This document shows, piece after piece, positions 59,794 through 64,000 of a stretch of 64,000 nucleotides of DNA (its first letter is position 1; each line of letters opens with the position of its first letter). The stretch covers positions 3,844,001-3,908,000 of the forward strand of contig NZ_CP040077.1 in the NCBI RefSeq assembly GCF_005280735.1. Reading direction: 5' to 3'. The notes under the pieces were generated by a model, which had not been told where the DNA came from, searched no databases, and saw only the letters and a program-made list of their open reading frames with translations. This DNA is from Trinickia violacea. GTDB taxonomy: Bacteria; Pseudomonadota; Gammaproteobacteria; Burkholderiales; Burkholderiaceae. Position numbers and translations under genes: made by a program.

Positions 59794-61187
59794 CAAAATC
59801 CTCCTTGGCAGTTATGACACACGCCACCCAGGGATCCATCGTCTCGATAGTAGGCGAGCATGTACCCATTTCTCCCGGAGTCGCTCATGTAAGCAGCAAG
59901 TTCAATGCCGCACCCGTCGCAGCAGATCGCGCGAGGAGAAGTCGATGGGCTTCCAACCTCAAGTGGTGCGGCAAAACGGTTCGGTGCTTTGGGGCGCGCC
60001 GGCGCATAGCTCAAGAGACGCTCGCGGAGTTCCTTGAGGAAAGTGGCCACTTCACGGCCATTCGACACGCGATGATCGAATGTCATATTCAGAGACATGG
60101 GGTGCCCTGACTGTGAGCTGTCGCCCCCGATGCCGACGATGGCCGACTGGCTGCCATTGATCAGCGGATGAAAATACAAAATGTCAAAACTCGACAGATC
60201 CGTAACGGTAAGCGTGGAGCCCACCAACTCATCCGAGCTCAGCCGGTTCTCCATGTAGCGCAGTCCGATTTCGATGGTTTGCTCAAAGAAATCGATCGGC
60301 ATGAGCTTGTCCGAGTCTCGAATCGTCACGACCTTGAGGCCCCGCCCCAGATCGATGGCCAATCCCAAGTCGATTCGATCGTAATAGATCACGCGATCCG
60401 CGTCGAAATACGCGGTGAACTGCGGCCACTGCTGCAACAGTCTCGATACTTCGAAGAGAATGAGCGGTTGAATATTTCCGTCAAACCTGCCCTCGTCTCG
60501 CAGTCTCGTGCGAATGTCGTGCGAATCAAACATCACCGACAACATGCTATTGATGTTGCCGCATTCGCCCTTGGTCAAAACCTCTATTTCAGCCCGCTTG
60601 GCTAAAGAAACCGATTCGACACGCGCAGCTATCGGAATGGCTATCGCGGTTGCCGTCTCCGACTCCTTCTTTTCTACGTGATGCCTGGCAGCCGACGTCC
60701 TCGCCGCAACGCCGGCGGCTTTTTGTTTAGGATCGAGCATCCCTACTGTGATCAATCCGCCGTCGGGAAAATCGTCAGGCGACATTCCCCTGTCCCGAAT
60801 GAGTTGCAGGGCTGCCTTCGAGAAACGCGTCCCCTTGAATGAGCCTCGCACAGCAGGAATCGTGGTGGAACGACTGTCAGTAGCCTGCGGTGGTTCGATC
60901 GAGACCGTATCAGGCGACGGCATGGTTGAGGCGGGGGCCGCAAACTCCTCCTTGGAATCGGCGCATAGGTATAGCGGATCACCGACCTTGATCACCGCTC
61001 CTTTCTTCGCGCACGGGTTAACGAATCCAGCCGTCTCAGCAGCAATAGTGACGACGGTTTTGGATGTCTCCACGTCGACGACATCTTGCCCTACCTCGAC
61101 ATAGTCGTTTTCGACAGCGTGCCACTCAACGACTTCCACTACGTCGTCGTTTGTATTGATTCGAGGCGTCGGAACCGTCGTTATCAT
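59793..61187 (-). CDS. 2-oxoacid dehydrogenase E2-like acyltransferase with zinc-ribbon tail
   Basis: A 464-residue E2-type protein. Residues 1-80 form a lipoyl domain with Lys in VETSKTVVTI; about 115-150 is a peripheral subunit-binding domain (FSKAALQLIRDRGMSPDDFP); about 190-400 is the CoA-acyltransferase-like core. The catalytic motif is FDHRVSNG, an Asn variant of HxxxDG that also occurs in active transacetylases. The last 45 residues carry CCDGC and VCHNCQ, a probable zinc ribbon not found in ordinary E2. In context it could pass acyl groups from lipoyl to the carrier domain of the next protein rather than to CoA. It overlaps the E1 gene by four bases. Confidence 0.78.
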   Translation of the reverse strand: MITTVPTPRINTNDDVVEVVEWHAVENDYVEVGQDVVDVETSKTVVTIAAETAGFVNPCAKKGAVIKVGDPLYLCADSKEEFAAPASTMPSPDTVSIEPPQATDSRSTTIPAVRGSFKGTRFSKAALQLIRDRGMSPDDFPDGGLITVGMLDPKQKAAGVAARTSAARHHVEKKESETATAIAIPIAARVESVSLAKRAEIEVLTKGECGNINSMLSVMFDSHDIRTRLRDEGRFDGNIQPLILFEVSRLLQQWPQFTAYFDADRVIYYDRIDLGLAIDLGRGLKVVTIRDSDKLMPIDFFEQTIEIGLRYMENRLSSDELVGSTLTVTDLSSFDILYFHPLINGSQSAIVGIGGDSSQSGHPMSLNMTFDHRVSNGREVATFLKELRERLLSYAPARPKAPNRFAAPLEVGSPSTSPRAICCDGCGIELAAYMSDSGRNGYMLAYYRDDGSLGGVCHNCQGGF

Positions 61188-63145
61188 GATGCCCTCATCC
61201 GCAGCACGGCTTGAACTACGCTATTGGCGTCTGGAAGATATTCCTGCTCGAGTGGGCCGCTCGATGGGATGCAATACGGCGGCGGGGCCAATCTGCCGAC
61301 GGAAACATCAGCCAATTGCCCATTTTCCGCAAGCTGCGATATCACTTCCGCGCCGAAACCAGAGAATTGTTGGCCTTCCTCAACAATCAGCAAGCAGGGT
61401 GCCTCTGCCACACGCTCGGCGATCGAGGAGACCGAAAACGGATAGACCTGCATCACCGAAATCACTTGCGCGATCAAGTCGTGCTCTTCAAACAACAACT
61501 CGCACGCCTTGACGAGAAGTTCGCTTGTGCCGCCATAGCCAAGCAGCGTGACGTCTATTTCGTTTGCATCGGGGCGCAGCCAGGCTGTGGGAAACGATTC
61601 GTCGGAGTGATATAGCCGATACCCTTCAGGCGGAGATGCCATGAGGTAACTGCCATAAAGCAGCTTGTTTTCAATCACCAGAGTTGGGCCGCATTGCTGT
61701 GCGCCTAGCGGACGATACAACTGCTCCGGGGCGGTCAAGTGATTCATGGCCAGCACGCGAAGCCCGGGAACGCCAAAGAAGTGCCGATCCAAGCTTTGAC
61801 TATGTGTCGGGCCATAGCCACGCCCGGCCCCCATTGGAGTCCGGACGATCACATTGCAACTCACCTGCTGGTTGTACATTTGCTGGAATTTCGCGGCATG
61901 ATTGACGATCTGATCAAAAGCAAGACCGATAAAATCGCCGAACATGATCTCGACGATCGGCCGAAATTCCGTCAACCCCAAGCCAACGCCGATCCCGACA
62001 ATCGCCGCTTCCGATATCGGCGTGTTCCTGACTCGTTCCGGAAACTTCTCGGACAAGCCTTTGGTGACCTTGAATGCGCCGCCATAGGGAGACAAAACGT
62101 CTTCACCGAAAATCAATACCTTGTCGCTTTCGGACATCATGCCGTCAAGCACTTTGTTCAGCTCGGAAACGACGCGTGACCGCTCCGGCATACTTGCCTC
62201 GGTCCAGGAAGGAAGAGGAGGAGCACCCGCTTCAAAGGACATCGATGCGCGAGGATCGCGCTCAGCCTTCGCAATGGCGTCTCGCACGGTTTGACGAAGG
62301 CCGTCGACCCAAGCCGCTTCCGCCTCCGACATGTTCGCCAGGAATTGATTTAACGGATCGCGTTGTTCAAAAGGCTCCACGATGGAACGCGGCCTGGTGT
62401 CGTCCCCCTTGGAGTGCGCCTTCAGCCTGAACGTCTCGACATGGAGGAGCCTGGGGCGCGAGTCGGCGCGAATATTCTTGATGACGTTTCCGGCGACAGT
62501 GTGAAGCTCCTTCGGCTCCCACGTGTTGGCCTTGATCGTTTCAATGCCAAACGATGCGGCCCTTCCTTCAATTGTTCCGGCTAGCGTCTCTTCCTGCGAA
62601 GTGGACTGTGAATACTTGTTGTCTTCGAGAACAATGAGCAACGGCAGCTCCCACTTGGAAGCGATATTGAACGTTTCGTAAACCACCCCTTCGCCCAAGG
62701 TGCCGTCACCGATAAACACCACCGAAATGTTTTGGTGCTGCCTTAATTTATGCCCCAGTGCCAATCCTGCAGCCACCGGGACAATTCCACCCTGGATTCC
62801 ATTGGAATAGAACCCGTCTTTGTACAGGTGCTGACTCCCCCCGAGACCGCCGGACACGCCTGTCTCCCGCCCCATCAGTTCGCCAATCAAACCCTCTATG
62901 TCGCCATGACGGGACAGAAAATGTCCGTGACAACGGTGATTCGAAAAAATGGTGTCGTCAGCGAGTAAGAATTCCGATATGACGCTTCCCACGAGTTCTT
63001 GCCCAATGCAAGTGTGGACGGTGCCGTGAAGCTTTCCTTCGCTGAACAAGGACAATAAAGACTCCTCGACGAAACGAGATATCAGAGCCTTTTCGAGGAT
63101 TTTCGTTGTGGAGATTAGCAAGCTGCCTTCTGATTCCCTGAGCAT
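61184..63145 (-). CDS. Fused E1 alpha-beta 2-oxoacid dehydrogenase-like protein
   Basis: A 653-residue thiamine-diphosphate enzyme in which both E1 subunits are joined. Residues about 1-310 are E1 alpha: the ThDP motif GDGTLGEGVVYETFNIASKW ends in EDNKYS. Residues about 325-650 are E1 beta: LIFGEDVLSPYGGAFKVTKG, SEAAIVGIGVGLGL, RTPMGAGRGYGPTHSQSLD and a transketolase C-terminal domain. It would decarboxylate a 2-oxoacid and transfer the acyl group to the lipoyl arm of the E2. No E3 (lipoamide dehydrogenase) gene is in the window. A GGAGG site supports the ATG at 63145; a longer frame reaches into non-coding DNA. Confidence 0.82.
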   Translation of the reverse strand: MLRESEGSLLISTTKILEKALISRFVEESLLSLFSEGKLHGTVHTCIGQELVGSVISEFLLADDTIFSNHRCHGHFLSRHGDIEGLIGELMGRETGVSGGLGGSQHLYKDGFYSNGIQGGIVPVAAGLALGHKLRQHQNISVVFIGDGTLGEGVVYETFNIASKWELPLLIVLEDNKYSQSTSQEETLAGTIEGRAASFGIETIKANTWEPKELHTVAGNVIKNIRADSRPRLLHVETFRLKAHSKGDDTRPRSIVEPFEQRDPLNQFLANMSEAEAAWVDGLRQTVRDAIAKAERDPRASMSFEAGAPPLPSWTEASMPERSRVVSELNKVLDGMMSESDKVLIFGEDVLSPYGGAFKVTKGLSEKFPERVRNTPISEAAIVGIGVGLGLTEFRPIVEIMFGDFIGLAFDQIVNHAAKFQQMYNQQVSCNVIVRTPMGAGRGYGPTHSQSLDRHFFGVPGLRVLAMNHLTAPEQLYRPLGAQQCGPTLVIENKLLYGSYLMASPPEGYRLYHSDESFPTAWLRPDANEIDVTLLGYGGTSELLVKACELLFEEHDLIAQVISVMQVYPFSVSSIAERVAEAPCLLIVEEGQQFSGFGAEVISQLAENGQLADVSVGRLAPPPYCIPSSGPLEQEYLPDANSVVQAVLRMRAS

Positions 63146-63448
63146 CCCGTGTTCCTCCAACGTGTTACTGCCGTTCCGTTTCCCAGCGCGAGCGCACCTA
63201 GCTCGCGGCCGCCGGTTTCCGCCTACTCCGCTGTAGCAATTGATGGTCCTTCGCGAGCCGCTCGGATCGTGGTTCTTTAGGGCTGATCTCTGGGCTTGTT
63301 CTTTGGCAACGGCATGGCCATCGTCGAGCGCGGCGGAGGCGTCGTGGTGGAAAACAAAAGACGGCCCGCCTTCAGAAATTTTGTATCCGTCCAACAGCCA
63401 AGAATGTGCGATATCGCGCTTTCCATCGCCGCTCGCCTACACCGGTCC
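63146..63448. other. Intergenic region between methyltransferase and E1 genes
   Basis: About 300 bases between two co-oriented genes. It must contain the ribosome site of the E1 gene and perhaps a promoter for the E1-E2-ACP operon. No terminator hairpin, small gene or repeat was recognised. Confidence 0.5.
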
Positions 63449-64000
63449 TCATGCACGCTTTCGACAGATCATGAAATATTGCGAACTGAGCCACCATGGC
63501 ATCGATGCGATGGGACTGCACCGCACCTTCGAAACGATGAAGTGCTTGTCGAGCGTCTTGTGCAGCTCGCGAAAGTCGAACCCTTTGTGGCTGCCGCGCA
63601 AGTTCTCTGCCCGAGTCACGCGCACGCCGACTGCCGACAGCAGAATCTCTTCGATCTTGTATTCGGTCGAGGTTTTGCGATGGCGCCACATCCAGTTCGC
63701 CACCTTGGGTATCACTGCAAGGCCGTACATGATCGGCACCGAAATGATGAATGCGGCATCCGGCTTCATGATGCGCGCTGCGTCGTCGAGCAACTGCGCC
63801 AGCTCCTGCGGGTAAAGGTGTTCGCAGACTTCGAAAGCCGTGAGAAGGTCGACTGACGCCGCGCCGATCTGATTCAGCGAGCCGGCGTAGGCAATCTCGG
63901 GATACGCTGGTATGACGAATGGATCGTATCCAATCAGGCAGAGATCCTGGCGCGACTGCCCGAGCGTATGCAGGAACAGCCCCGGCCCCGCTCCGAAGTC
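63449..64000 (-). CDS. Class I SAM-dependent methyltransferase, 5' end beyond the window
   Basis: At least 184 residues are encoded here and the frame runs open through the right edge. Motif I, DFGAGPGLFLHTLG, lies at the very edge, followed by an acidic-loop strand (CLIGYDPFV), the post-motif region DLLTAFEVCEHLYP and ARIMKPDAAFIISVP. This is a Rossmann methyltransferase that uses S-adenosylmethionine. The C-terminal part (SASMPWW-like IASMPWWLSSQYFMICRKRA) closes the fold. The start codon is outside the window. It may belong to the same biosynthetic locus as the E1-E2-ACP genes or to a glycan cluster on the right; it lies about 300 bases upstream of E1. Confidence 0.75.
   Translation of the reverse strand, partial: DFGAGPGLFLHTLGQSRQDLCLIGYDPFVIPAYPEIAYAGSLNQIGAASVDLLTAFEVCEHLYPQELAQLLDDAARIMKPDAAFIISVPIMYGLAVIPKVANWMWRHRKTSTEYKIEEILLSAVGVRVTRAENLRGSHKGFDFRELHKTLDKHFIVSKVRCSPIASMPWWLSSQYFMICRKRA

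Noticed and set aside
59793..61187. E2 acyltransferase thought inactive because HxxxDG reads HRVSNG
   Set aside because: Asn in place of Asp occurs in active bacterial transacetylases, so the substitution alone does not show loss of function.

Overview
The window is a GC-rich bacterial chromosome segment. Gene content points to Burkholderiaceae, of the Paraburkholderia/Trinickia/Caballeronia type: a Burkholderia-type contact-dependent inhibition locus in the order bcpA-bcpI-bcpO-bcpB, a DUF3311/sodium-solute symporter pair, and an osmoprotectant ABC operon. No rRNA, tRNA, CRISPR array or intact insertion sequence was seen. All assignments come from reading motifs and context; no database search was possible.

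Layout. 1-3.9 kb: a small lipoprotein and a proXWV-like betaine/choline ABC operon. 3.9-5.5 kb: an orphan fimbrial-subunit gene lying between two perfect 32-bp direct repeats, the right copy attached to a fragment of proV. 5.7-7.9 kb: a rubredoxin gene with no clear start, then a hipBA toxin-antitoxin module with a visible promoter/operator. 8-10.2 kb: an MFS transporter and an aldo/keto reductase. 10.4-14.7 kb: a Lol-like operon (ABC ATPase, FtsX-type permease, LolA-like protein, beta-barrel). 15.6-29.7 kb: a long minus-strand block with a GNAT acetyltransferase, a DUF6916-like protein, a tail-collar protein, a 2095-residue LEPR/DUF4347 repeat protein, TolC, two HlyD-like adaptors and a PqqD/M50-protease/HlyD fusion. 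31-35.5 kb: DUF1501 and DUF1800 genes downstream of an ECF sigma/anti-sigma/sensor operon. 36-41.3 kb: a symporter pair, a secreted PIG-L deacetylase with lectin and FG-GAP-like repeats, and a lipoprotein. 41.4-53.9 kb: the bcpAIOB locus, including a 36-residue bcpO and an array of decayed orphan toxin tails with immunity genes. 54-58.2 kb: a glycosyltransferase, a TauE/SafE exporter and an S10 carboxypeptidase. 58.7-64 kb: a lower-GC block with a fused E1 alpha-beta dehydrogenase, an E2 acyltransferase with a zinc-ribbon tail, an ACP-AcpS fusion and an edge-truncated methyltransferase.

Three systems deserve attention. The first is the 15.6-27.9 kb operon, which looks like a type-1-like export pathway without an ABC ATPase. 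Its inner-membrane component would be a site-2-protease-like protein fused to an adaptor domain, and its presumed cargo carries a His/Cys dyad reminiscent of clan CD cysteine peptidases. The second is the CDI locus, where a Gly/Ala-rich toxin tail paired with a two-helix membrane immunity protein suggests a membrane-acting toxin. At least three displaced toxin tails, one with a single internal stop codon, record past toxin exchange. The third is the E1-E2-ACP/AcpS operon, which looks built to pass an acyl group from a 2-oxoacid onto a carrier protein for specialised metabolism. Translational coupling (ATGA or TGATG overlaps) inside each operon supports these groupings.
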